A DNA stretch of 64,000 bases from Tetradesmus obliquus. Taxonomy: Eukaryota > Chlorophyta > Chlorophyceae > Sphaeropleales > Scenedesmaceae. The translations under genes and the position numbers were made by a program. The notes below the pieces were generated by a model. It was given only the letters and a program-made list of their open reading frames with translations, ran no database searches and had not been told where the DNA came from. This document shows positions 26,241-37,028 of this stretch, piece by piece (position 1 is the first letter of the stretch; each line of letters begins with the position of its first letter). The stretch lies in assembly GCA_030272155.1 (NCBI GenBank), contig CP126196.1:3038001-3102000 (forward strand). The letters are read 5' to 3'.

Positions 26241-26716
26241 CCCTGCAGGACAAGCCGCTGCTGGGCGCCGACCCCGTGCTGTGGTACTCGTTTGGCGTCA
26301 CGCACCTGCCGCGCCTGGAGGACTTCCCGGTGAGGCCCTGGCAGCCGCAGCGGCCTGCGACAGCAGCAGCAGCAGCAGTTGTAGTGATGCCTTGTGCCAA
26401 CAGCAGTAGTTGCAGTGTTGAGCGATGGCATGTGCAGCCTGCCACGTCAGCCTTGGTGGCGCCTCCTGGGTCACGTGTGCAGCTGTCTGGGGTCAAATGC
26501 ACACTGCTGCCCCTCTTCGTTGCGTCACGCCCCCTCACTTTTGATCTCCCCTTGCAGGTGATGCCTGTTGAGAGTGTGGGTTTCATGATGAAGCCGTACG
26601 GCTTCTTCACCTGGAACCCCACCCTGGACGTGCCCCCGGAGCGCAACGAGGCCAGCAGGGAGGAGCTCACGCCCGCGGCACGCAGCGGCGCAGCGGGCAT
26701 GCGCGCCAGGCTGTGA
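20584..26716 (+). CDS. Copper-containing primary-amine oxidase, peroxisomal
   Basis: Fourteen exons: 20584-20647, 21440-21738, 22157-22345, 22624-22682, 22965-23046, 23279-23395, 23730-23871, 24093-24235, 24463-24612, 24923-25193, 25454-25612, 25825-25988, 26249-26329, 26558-26716; 692 codons plus stop, normal for the family. HPLDQLTPAEI opens the first small domain. The catalytic base is Asp331 in KCAMDCGDYG; the topaquinone precursor is Tyr415 in TFANYEY, exactly the last codon of exon 9. Copper ligands are His466 and His468 (NHQHLF) and His632 (GVTHLPRLEDFP). It oxidises primary amines to aldehydes, releasing ammonia and H2O2, through self-made topaquinone. The protein ends MRARL: Ala-Arg-Leu is a peroxisomal PTS1, as in several plant amine oxidases. 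Exon 1 (MEPAVWNNKD...) is inferred from a good donor and phase across a 0.8-kb intron. Confidence 0.93.
23362..23513 (+). repeat. Duplicate of amine oxidase exon 6 3' edge in intron 6
   Basis: The last ~34 coding bases of exon 6 plus its GTGAG donor (23362-23400) recur at 23475-23513 with five mismatches in 39 positions, separated by a (CAG)n-rich run. The second copy retains a GTGAGG decoy donor. Confidence 0.85.
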
Positions 26717-29700
26717 AGTGCGTGCACAGTGCGCACGGCTGGGCTGGGCTGGGGTGGTGTGCCGGGTGCTGGGGGTGCTGGGCATTGTTTGGTGCGGCGT
26801 AGGGTTGCAGGCATTGGCGAGGTGTGCATGTGGAGGCTGGTGCACTGCGGTGGTCTTGGGTGCATTCGCCAGGAGGGGCCTGTGAAGGGGGGAGCATGGC
26901 TGGTTGCAGCCTGGGAGACGAGACACAGATGGTGCAGCTGTTGTTGCAGACCATTGCTACGCCATGTGATGTCTCTGCGCGTCGACGGCAGCTTTTACTG
27001 TGCTGCATTTGCAAAATACATGTTGTATCACTTGCAGTTTTGTTGCCATTAGGGCGTCATCAGTGTAGGAGAGCGATGCGAGTACTCGAGTGTTGCTGCT
27101 TAGTTACTATTGCCAGCCGCCAGTTGCTACTCCTTGCTGAGTAGCACTGGCTCTTTGACTAGGACCGAAACTAAATTGAAGTGCCCGAGTATGCCATATG
27201 AAGGCAAGTGATGTGCCAGTCGCATTTGGTTGTGTATCTGTGCAGCAAAGTACGCAGGCGCAATGCAGTCATTGTGCTGCCTGCCACAGCTCCGTACTGC
27301 TGCTGGCACCCTTGGACGGCCAAGCGCCCTGCTGGGGTGTTTGATGGCCCTGCGGTTCACAGCAAAAGAGAAGAATCATTTGATGATGACGATGATGTCG
27401 CAGTGTGCTCCTTGCTATGCAGTTGACGCATGTGCAGGGTGTTGTCTCACACCTGCGAGGCGTTAGTTGCTGTGCAAGCTGGGATGGTGGCAGAGCGCTG
27501 CACGCACAGCGCGTGCAGGTGTCAGGAGGCGCTCAAGGAAGGCTGGCAATGGCCACATATATAGTGTTTGGTGTTGGCCTGTGAGCTGTACTGTGCAGGA
27601 GCAGGCTTGATGTTGGAGTGGGTTGTTGACCACAGCAGGGTCGTGCAGGCAACGGCAATGTGCATTTGACCAGCAGCAGCTGCAGCGGAGGAGCACGTGC
27701 TCTCCCAAGTGTACAGCAGTGTATGAAGCATCCTATCTTGTGCGGCGCAGCAGCAGCAGCATATGCTGCAGTGACAATGGGCTCACCATGGCATACACAC
27801 AACACACACAGTGGGTCAGTTGCGGACGGCGAGAGTGTCCAGGCTGCATGTGCATGCTAGGTGCTTGGTGGTGTTCTGCTGATGCGACAACATGTACATG
27901 AGCCTTTTGTACCACTACTTTGCTATTGCGCTTCACACATGGACGGCTGCTGCACTGCACCGCTCCTGCCTGTGCGCGGCACAAGCAGTAAGTGCAGGCA
28001 GCAGGTCTGGCCGCATGTCATGTGCTGCACCGCACACAACATGCTCTGTCACTGCGTCACACCTTGTATGCGCTGATTGCAACACAGTTGTTGTTCATTG
28101 CACACAGCAGCTGCTTTTCCTTTGGTAGCTCAACTGTTGCCTGCGTAATTTTGGCTGCGCTATGCTGCTGATGTGAGCAGCTGGAGCAGCAGCTGTGCAC
28201 AGGAAGCTCGTTGCGCCTGCTGTACACTTTTAAGGCGCCATTTAGACTAGGGTATTGCTTAACTACTGTGTGAGCAGCGAATGCTGTTGTGTTTATGTAA
28301 CCTGTGGTAAGTTGATGTACAGCAGTTGTTCAAACCGCACAGCCACAACACAACGCACTTGATGTCTGATGCTGTTGTTGCTCGGCGCTTGGCTGAGCTG
28401 TGTCCCTTCCGTCGCTTCTGCTTGTGCCTGTGCTGTCCTGCATTGCTGGCGGCCTGCGCTCCAGCTCATGCCCTGTAACATGCTGCACTATGCGTGTGTT
28501 CATCTTCATGTACCAGTGTGTGTATAGTGTTGTTTCAATAAGCAGCAGCGCCTGTGAATGCGCTGCGTGATGATTCTTGGGTGTGGCACTGCTGTGACTT
28601 ATTGCAAGGCAGCACAAGCAGCACACCTCTGTGGTTACTATGGTGATGACGCTTTGGTGTGCCATTTGGCAGGCTGATGCAGCCTCGCACTGCACTCCAA
28701 ACAGTTGAGCACAGAGGTGCTGCAGCTGCCGCCATTGCTACGCAGCTAGCTGCTGCACCTGCTGCCAAGGCCGCCTGCCGAGTTGTGATGAAAGCTGATG
28801 TGCACTTGTAACATACCTTCAGGCACTGTCTTCTTTCTGCTCTAGCTAGGGTTCTGCAGGCGTCATCTCCACCATCGTCATCGCCATCATGTCACCTATC
28901 AAAGCCCTGTTCGCTGGCAAATGGCAGGTGGCTGATGGCTAGCGGTGGCACCTTCTAGACCCGTGAGTGAGCATTATGTTGCATTCAGCTATTGCAAATT
29001 GTCTTTCCTGCATTCACTAATACCTCATAAAAATATGCAGACATTCGGGGATAATACTGGCCAGCACCCATGGGGCACCAATGGTGCCAGCCTGATACTG
29101 GCAACAGCACAGGCTGAAACCTCACGGAGGAAAAACGGTTTACACAAAGAAGCTTACGCTGTATGGCACGTGACTGCCTGCCGTGCTGCATGCAATGTAT
29201 CAGATGAGCATGCCTCCACCTGCTCTGCACGCACTGCTGCCACTTGGCGATTCAGTGCGCTACCTCAATCAAAGTTTGCGCCCCAAGCTGCCAGCTGCAA
29301 ATGCAAAGGCCTAGCAGCAGCACCCACACACCGTGCAGGCACACCACAGCAGGTTGGACCAACAAACTTCAAATAAACTTTGACAAGCTGCAGGCGGAGC
29401 CATGACGGCCATTATGCTCACACTGTCCACCTGAGCTGCACACCTGCAGCTGCCGCAGGATGCGCTGCTCAGCGGCAGACAGCAGGGAGCAGGGCTGTGC
29501 GCACCCTAGGGCCTGTCCCCAGCTGCACACAAACTTGTCACACAGTAGCCACGACATGTGCAGGGGTCAAGCACCACGCGACGACTCACGCGCCTGCCTT
29601 TGACGCTGCTCTACACAACGATCCTGCATAGGACACAGTTAGTATCTGCTGCTTCATAGTGTGCAGCACGCGTGTGAGCAACAGGGGACCTGTGTCTGCG

Positions 29701-30420
29701 GCTCCAGTGCGTAGCTTCAATGCAACACGCGCAGCCAGTACCCTGCATACATACCCACTATCATGCGAAGCACGGCCCCAGTACGAGGCGAGCCACCAGC
29801 TAACAGACACAGCTGGCTGTCCGCAGGTTTCAAAGAGCCTGCTGTACAGCCCTGCAGCCCTTCCTGACTTGCATGCAATCAGCAACAGCTTCTCAACTGC
29901 TGCTGCTTGCCGGTCATCCAAAGCTCACGACATTGCTCTTGGCAAGTACACACAGCAGGGAGCAACCTGTGCAGCATGCAAGTAACGCGTGCGCTGTCAC
30001 CAATGAACCTAATAACCTGCATGGTCAACGCTATTCAGCAGCAAGGCCACCGCTATGGTGCCTCGGCTCGACTCTGTGGTGCTGCTGCATCCATGTGCCA
30101 CCAACAGCAACAATCAGCAGTGATGAGGTGCGCTGCCGCTGCACGTGCGCGTGCTGTGCACACCACGTGCCTGGCAACCACAATGGCATGCATCAAAACA
30201 TCACGCGCTGAAGTGGCGTGCTAACACAGCCTGCTGCACACCACCGTGCTGGTACACTGCCGATGCATCTGCAGCACACACCCCAGCAGCTGCCACCCTT
30301 GCTACACTGAGAGCAGCTACTGTGGCCATTACAGCAGTGGCAACTGCAGCGGCAGCTGAGCCACGCCGCTGCAGCATCAGCGCTAGCTGCTAGCAACTAC
30401 TGCAGCAGCAGTGTCTGTGC
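26717..30420. other. Long stretch without a firm gene, amine oxidase to isocitrate dehydrogenase
   Basis: These genes converge, so both 3' UTRs should lie here. I find no domain-bearing exon. TGTAA motifs (the usual green-algal poly(A) signal) in the plus direction occur near 28297 and 28806. A spliced micro-peptide candidate is noted at 28856-28946, and an open frame at 28945-29376 is unrecognised. Confidence 0.5.
30329..30333 (-). terminator. Candidate poly(A) signal of the isocitrate dehydrogenase gene
   Basis: TGTAA on the minus strand, ~90 nt downstream of the stop codon. TGTAA is the common polyadenylation signal in chlorophyte nuclear genes; the site itself is inferred. Confidence 0.5.
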
Positions 30421-31522
30421 TCAGTCGCTGTCATCACCCCCGCGCCCCTGCAGCTTATCAATGATGGCCTTGGTGTAGTCGCTGCAGGTGGCGGTCCCCC
30501 CCAGGTCGCCAGTTCGATACTTGCCCTCCGCAATGACCGCCAGCGCTGCCTTGTGGATGTCCTCAGCGATGTCGTGCAGCCCCAGGTGGCGCAGCATCAT
30601 CACGCCACTGAACAGCAGCGCAGTGGGGTTGGCCAGGTTCTTGCCCGCGATGTCTGGGGCAGTGCCGTGCACCGCCTCCATCAGCGCCAGCCCGTTGGCG
30701 CCTGCGATTTTGGCATTTGGGGGAGGGGGGTACAGCAGCAGCAAGGCAGAGAGACTAAGTCGTGCGGGGTGCTCTGTGCGAAGTGCTCTGTGTAACAGCA
30801 TGTGTTGCTTGCTGAAAAGCCTGCTTTCTGCAGTCGCTGCACTTCGCACGGCCGGTCATCTGTGGTGCAGGCTGCTGCTCCACACCGACCCTGCTGCTGC
30901 TGCTGCTGCCTGCAGCTGTTGCCCAGGCGCACCACTCCACTGCCGCCACTGCCGCTCACTCAACCACAGCACCTGCTACCACACACGTGTCCTGCTGCTG
31001 CTGCTGCTGCTGCTGCTGCAGCTGTTGCTGGGGAGCTCTGTGCCCCTCTTGCATCACTCACCCACGTTGGCGGAGGGCGTCAGCCCCAGCCCCCCAATCA
31101 GCCCCGCGCACAGGTCGCTCACGATGTCGCCGTACAGGTTGGGCATGACCAGCACGTCAAACTTGGAGGGGTCAGACACCAGCGTCATGCATGCATTGTC
31201 CACAATCTCCTCGTCGTACTGGATGTCAGGGTAGCGCTCTGGCGGCACGCAAGAGATGGGCACAGCGGCAGGCAGCAGCAGACATTGATCATGCATCAGC
31301 AGCAACAGGATCGCTACATAAGATGTCAGGGTGGCGCTTTGGACGAGCAGCACACAAGCACACAGGCGCACAGGCAGACAGCAGCAACAACAGGTGCTTG
31401 TTCGTGCATTGCAGAAGCGAGTAGCAGCACCTGCTTCCCCATTGCTGGTGCCAGGTGCGCAAATGTGCATGTCCTAACAGGTCGCTGTAACCTGCTCTTG
31501 CCACCATTGATCACCACCACCA

Positions 31523-31553
<31 letters not shown>

Positions 31554-32896
31554 TGCGGCAGCGGCTGTTGCCATCAGCTGGCAAGAACATCACCAACTGC
31601 TGCTGCTGCCTTGGTGCTGCTGCTGCTGCTGCTGCCGCACCTGCCACCTCCCTGCAGCACTTGATGAACAGCCCGTCCGCCTTCTTCATGATGTTGGCCT
31701 TGTGCAGCGCAGACACCCTGCTGCGCTTGTTGTCGCGCGCATACTGGAACGCGTACTCAGCCACGCGCGTGCTGGCGCCACGCGTGATGACCTGGCAGCA
31801 GCAGCAGCAGCAGGGTAAGGCAGGCAGAAGGTGGCAGGCAAGGTGCGAGAATGCATCTGTGCCAGCAAGCTGTGCGCTGGTGTGCACGACAACGCTGCTG
31901 TGTTTGCTGGCAGCTGTGGCCTGCTTATGGCCGCACTGCAGCGCGAGTAAATACTCAAAGGGTCAGCTTGACAGCATCTGCAGCAAGAGTATATGTCCAG
32001 AATCTGCGCCAGCTCAATGCGTCTGCTGCTGCTGCTGCGCTTCCCGACAGGAGCTGCTGAAGGCAGCAGCGCCAGAAGCGCGGCTCAACACTCCAGCAGC
32101 CCACCAGTGATGTTGACACCCAGCACATGCTCAAGGAGTTGTATTGATCCTGCTGCTATCTAGTTGCATCTGCAGCCCAATGCGCTGCCCAGTCAACAAC
32201 AACAGCAGCAGCGGCAGCGGCGCCGCACCTTGAGGCTCTCCACCACGCCCTTGACCACCTCGTGCTCCAGCCCGCTGTACTCGCCCTCCGTGTTCTCGCG
32301 GATGGTGATTAGGTTCACGTTGTCGTACTTTGTCTTGTAGCCGGGCAGGCTGAAGCAGGGCCGCACATTAGCATACAGCTGCAGCTCCTTGCGCAGCGTC
32401 AGGTTGAGGGACCTGAAACCCTTGCCAATGGGGGTGGTCATGGGGCCCTTCAGGCCGATCCTATGCTTCTGCAAGGGCAAGATAATGGGTTGGAAGATGG
32501 TTTTAGGGCAGTCTATGCTGTGCCATGTTGCTAGGGCAGCTCACCAGCACCGAGTCCAGGTTCTCGCGCGTGACAAAGCTGTTTGTGCGCTCATCCACGG
32601 TCTTGCCCAGGTGCTGCTCATCCCAAACAATTGGTGCCCCCGCTGCCTTGAAGATGGCCTTGACGGCCTCTGATATTTCCGGCCCGATGCCATCGCCTGG
32701 GTACAGCAGCAGCAGGCCAGTCCTGAGAGTCGTGAAATCCTGAGCTGTGACCGCTTGCACCTGAGCGGCGCTTGATCACGCAAGGACTTTTACCTGGGAA
32801 TAACGTGGCTGTGATAGGCTGCGTGCTCATCGAGCGTGCTGCTTGTTGAAGGCACGGCACCTGCTGCTGCAGGAGGTTGCTCGTTTGACGCAGCAT
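30421..32896 (-). CDS. NAD-dependent isocitrate dehydrogenase, catalytic-type subunit, mitochondrial
   Basis: Six exons: 32896-32794, 32696-32545, 32468-32229, 31791-31641, 31238-31062, 30701-30421; 367 codons plus stop. The N-terminus ([20 protein letters not shown]) is basic, Gln/Leu-rich and acid-free, a mitochondrial presequence. The isopropylmalate/isocitrate dehydrogenase fold follows: [14 protein letters not shown]; substrate loop [38 protein letters not shown]; metal-binding [15 protein letters not shown]; and nucleotide site [15 protein letters not shown]. The Ser and Arg residues of the active site are kept, as in plant catalytic subunits rather than regulatory ones. It oxidises isocitrate to 2-oxoglutarate in the TCA cycle with NAD. 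Isopropylmalate dehydrogenase is excluded by the loop sequence. Divergent from the EndoU gene, with 560 bp between starts. Confidence 0.95.
31222..31342 (-). repeat. Duplicate of isocitrate dehydrogenase exon 5 5' edge in intron 4
   Basis: A 21-bp block at the start of exon 5 (31222-31242) recurs 100 bp upstream in transcript order (31322-31342) with two mismatches, weaker similarity continuing into the flank. The decoy encodes KRHPDI against ERYPDI and lacks a good AG acceptor. Confidence 0.75.
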
Positions 32897-33456
32897 GTTG
32901 ACTGGCTGTTACGTTGAAAGTGAAGCCAGAGAGCGTCAGATGAGATCACGTACAGCACCGAAGCAGAGCAAGAGAGCAGTCACTCGTCACGTGCTCCTGG
33001 CAAGCAGCAAGCCTTGTATTCCTACACTATACCAGTGCAGTCAGCTGTCGCCTGCATCACGTGCAGAGCTACGTGGTCTGGGCGTGTGCACACGGAAGGA
33101 TGACACCAGTTTGCCAGGGAGCTAGGGTTGTAATGACAGAGTGACGCTTGTAGCTTGCAGCTGCGCAGCTAAGCTTGCAGAACATGCAAACCGTCCTGAA
33201 GTTTATGTTTAATGGCTGATCACCAGCCACATGTGTCGTTGATTCCTCGGCAAGGGCAGTTCCGTGTGTGATTGTACAGCCCTGACTTGTGACGGTGTTT
33301 GGTACGTGAAAATTGCTCCACCGAGCGACAAACCCTAGTTTACAACCTTTTCGTATTACTCTTGTCAGCAGCTCATCGTGGGCTGGCACAGCATTCAAAG
33401 TATCACCTTGGTGGTTACTGCAGGCCAGCCCAACCACCTCGCACCATTCCGTCAAG
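32897..33456. promoter_or_regulatory. Divergent promoter region, isocitrate dehydrogenase / EndoU
   Basis: A 560-bp interval between opposite start codons. It contains two AACCCTA (telo-box-like) motifs in opposite orientation near 33123 and 33332, a motif known from plant promoters. No TATA box is obvious. Confidence 0.5.
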
Positions 33457-33563
33457 ATGGCGCTGCAGCCTACGGAACTGGAGCTGACTGACCTGTCGGC
33501 TGCCGTGAAGAAGCTATGGGAGCTCGATGACAACAGGTGACCCGCCTGCGCCAACCAGCTGCT

Positions 33564-33606
<43 letters not shown>

Positions 33607-36600
33607 ACAATCATGTCAGCTTTGTGCAGTAGCAATGCGTCAACTTCACCTTTAGGCCTGCATGCGAAAGCAGCAACAACAAACAATCATTCAGCTTTGT
33701 ATAGTAGCGATGCGTCAACTGCGGCTGTTGCGGTCCTGCAGGCTGGAGCCGGGCAAGGATTACGACATAGATGTGCAGGCCGGCAAGCAGATGCACTCAG
33801 TGGGGGACGCAGCGGCCACCAGGTGAGGCGGCAGCAGCAGCAGCAGCAGCAGCACACCTACATCAACACTGGTGTGTAGTCTTGCTGTAGCTTGTGGCGT
33901 ACATCATGCTGTCAAGGTCAAGCCCACGCATGCAGACAGCACCAGCAGCGTGTGTCACGCTGCCAGCGTGCACTCTGCCATGCTCAACAGCATGCTGCTG
34001 CTGTCGCCACACAGCCTCTATCACCCAGCAATAGCATGCTACTGCTGCCGCCACACTGTGTTTGTCACCCAATGATCACTTGCGCCGCGCTGCAGGCTGT
34101 TTGCCAAGGTCAGCGATCAGGTGTGGCAGCGCAAGACCTTCCTCATCTTCTACCACCTGCTGGACAACTACGCCAGGTGGGCCGCACAGCAGCAGCAGCA
34201 GCAGCAGAAGCAGAAGCAGGGCCAGCTACGCTCATGGGCAGTGCAGTTTGTGTGCATGTGGGTGGCGCTGTAGATGCTTGGTGGGCAGACCCTGTTGCGA
34301 CATGCAGGCCACCAGCAGGTGCCCCTGCTGCCGCTGCCGCGGCTGTTGATAGTCACGAGCCGTTTGCGCACGCGCATGAGTCTGTAAAAGGACAATGCCT
34401 TGCTGCTGCGGCATGCCAATTGACCGCATGAAATCCACTGCATGTCTGCCGACGCCCGCAGGGTCACCGGCACGGCTGAGGAGGTGACTGCGCGTGAGCG
34501 GCAGGAGACGGCCGACTTTCTGGATGCGGTCATGGACACGCGGCCCATGCGCTACTGCCACGCACTGCTGGTGGCCATGGTGCGCAGCAGCAGCAGCAGC
34601 AGCAGGGCGGGCATCAGCAGGGCAGCAGCAGCAGCAGGGCAGCAGCTGCGGCAGCTGCCATGAAGGGCGTGTGCAACAAGGCAGCTGCTTTGAAGGAGGC
34701 CAGGGATGGCGACATGGTCACCGCTGCAGCGGTTGTGCTGCGTGTATGCACGCACATGTCGTGCAAAACGTACAAAGCCTGTGGACAGACAGCCTGTCAG
34801 TAGGTTGTTGTATGCGCCAGCACCCAGCACGCTAACTCCTACCGGGCCGCAGTGGCCAGTGTATGCTGTGAGCCCAGCCACCCTACCTGACAAACTGTGC
34901 TTTGCTGCTGCTGCTGCTGCTGCTGCCCCCTTCAGAACCTGGCACCTGCGGATGAGGAGGTGAGGCTGCGAACGAGGCAGCACTGCAGCACCATGCTGTG
35001 GCTGCAGCCAGCAGCCCAGTGCAGCAGTGCTGCTGCTGCAGTGCAGGAGGCTGCCTGCAGATGCATGCTGCTGTGGCAGTGCCGCACGGCACATCATGGA
35101 GCAGTTCTGACTGCAGAGGACAGCTGCGCGTGTTTGACATAATTGCGTTGCTACGCAGCAGCAGCAGTAGTAGTAGTAGTACTGGGATGTGTTGGCTGCG
35201 CCTGCTGACGACCTGCGTTGCTGCTGGTGCTGCTGTCGCTTTTGTGCCTCTGCTGCTGCGTTCTGCTGCGCTGCCTGTGGGCCAGGGCTTCGAGCGCATG
35301 CTGCACCAGATGTGGTTTGAGCTGTACAACCGTGACGGATCCCGCGACTCCAGCGGCTTTGAGCACGTCTTCGTGGGGGAGCACGACACCAGCGATGGTG
35401 AGGCCGCCTGCCAGCCACCTCCCTTGCATCAGCAGCGGCAGTGCTGCTGCAGCCCTCCTCCGCAGCAACAGCGGCAGTGCGGATGCACAGCGTGCACACC
35501 ATACCACAAGCATCAATTGTGTTTTTGCATGGCATTGGCAGCAGCCCAGCCTGCCTGCCAGCAACACCTGTTACCTCACTAGGTCCACACGCAGTGAAAC
35601 AGTCCACTCACACACCAAACCTGCTCTGCCGTGCCTCCGCCCTTCCCATCCTGTTCATGCGCCCTGCCGCCTGGCGTGCCAACCTGCTGCTGCAGCTGCT
35701 GTGTCTGGCTTCCACAACTGGGTCACCTTCTGGATAGAGGAGCGCAAGGGGGCGCTGGACTACCGCGGCTTCCTGCTGGGGCGGCGCAGGCAGGACAGCG
35801 CCAAGGTGGGGGGGGGGGCTGCATGGGGCATAAGGGGGAGATGCAAGGCTCCTGCACAAGGACAGACAGAGTGGGGCAGGCTTTGGAGGAGGCAGGACAG
35901 CGCCAAGGGTGGGAACAGGAGCAAATGAGGGGGGCTGCACGGGGCGCAGTAGGACACAGTGCAGAAGGACAGCGGTAGTGTGGCTGATGGCAGAGAGGGG
36001 ATGCATGGAAAGCAGGCCAGCTCATGCTGTGCACACCGTTGGATCAAGGCCGCCACCCTGTATCATCTGTACCCTGTTGCTGCCGCTGCCGCTGCCCCCC
36101 CCCCCCAGGTGGATGACGCTGACCGCGTGCTGAGCGTGCAGTTTGACTGGCAGGGCCAGCGCAAGCCTGTGACCACACTGCTCATCGGCACCTCGCCCGA
36201 GTTTGAGCTGGCGCTGTACACGCTGTGCTTCGTGGCGGGTGAGGGTGTGGTGTGGTGGTGGTGGTGGTGGTGGTGGTGGTGCGGGGAAAAGGCTGTGCGT
36301 CGTGACAGGTGCATGTGCTTTTGAGGGGTGGGGGGTGGGTGAGGGGGCGGCAGCGCTAGCCGGTGCATGCTGCAGAGTGCAGGGTGTTGTGCCCGGCCTG
36401 CCAGCAGGTGTTTGTGATAGATGCAGCGCACACTGCAGAGGTGTCAGCAGGCGCTGCCTGGCGTTCGGCTGCCAGCATCGGCATGTGTGGGTGTTGAAAT
36501 AGCACTGCTATGGATACACATCAAGTCCTGCTGCTGTGCTGCTGCTGCTGCTGCTGCTGCAGGCGCTGAGCGCAACACTGTGGTGCTGGACGACTACGAG

Positions 36601-37028
36601 GTGGTCATCAGGTGAGTTAGGGGGGTGGCTGCTGCTGCTTGGGGCGGGACCGGCTGCAGTGAGCTGCACCCACTACATCAGCAGCTTCTGCAAAATGTGT
36701 GTCCTATTGCTTGCACAGGCTGCCGCACATGTGATGTAGAGGGGTTGACACGCCATAGCAGGGGCAAGGGCTCAGCTGGTGCGCAGCGCTTGATGCAGTG
36801 CAGTGTGCGCATGCTGGTCAGCTCAAGCTGCAGAGGCCAGGTCTGAGCGTGTGGGACATGACGCCGCTGCACTTGAGAGTGCTGTTGCTGGCTCCTCGAC
36901 TTATGCCCTGATGCTGCTACCCTCCCCCCCCCTCCCCTTGCCTCAGGTGCCACCGCATCCGCTCCAAGTTTGGTGACAAGGTGGGCAGCTGCTTCCCTGA
37001 GCTGGTGAGGGAGCTGGACCTGGACTAG
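33457..37028 (+). CDS. EndoU family poly(U)-type endoribonuclease
   Basis: Ten exons: 33457-33536, 33742-33822, 34096-34176, 34462-34579, 34936-34959, 35286-35397, 35696-35805, 36109-36238, 36563-36611, 36947-37028; 288 codons plus stop, about the size of a bare EndoU domain. The N-terminal helical part reads LSAAVKKLWELDDNR and RKTFLIFYHLLDNYAR. Catalytic residues match XendoU: His155 (SGFEHVFVGE), His172 (SGFHNWVTFW) and Lys221 (GQRKPVTTLLIGTSPEFE). Members cut RNA at uridines to give 2',3'-cyclic phosphates, acting in snoRNA processing or ER/RNP remodelling elsewhere. No signal peptide is visible, so a nuclear or cytosolic site is likely. Several introns carry (CAG)n just after the donor. 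Exon 5 is only 8 codons. Homology is firm; biological role is unknown. Confidence 0.93.
33593..33720 (+). repeat. ~53-bp duplication in EndoU intron 1
   Basis: Copies at 33593-33645 and 33669-33720, 76 bp apart, differ at a few positions and one indel. The second copy abuts the intron's 3' end. Confidence 0.85.
35788..35908 (+). repeat. Duplicate of EndoU exon 7 3' edge in intron 7
   Basis: A 19-bp block including the RQDSAK codons and the donor's first base (35788-35806) recurs exactly at 35890-35908, 102 bp downstream in the intron, followed by a possible decoy donor. Confidence 0.8.

Noticed and set aside
28945..29376. 143-codon plus-strand open frame
   Set aside because: Composition like background; no motif or plausible splicing to a conserved neighbour.
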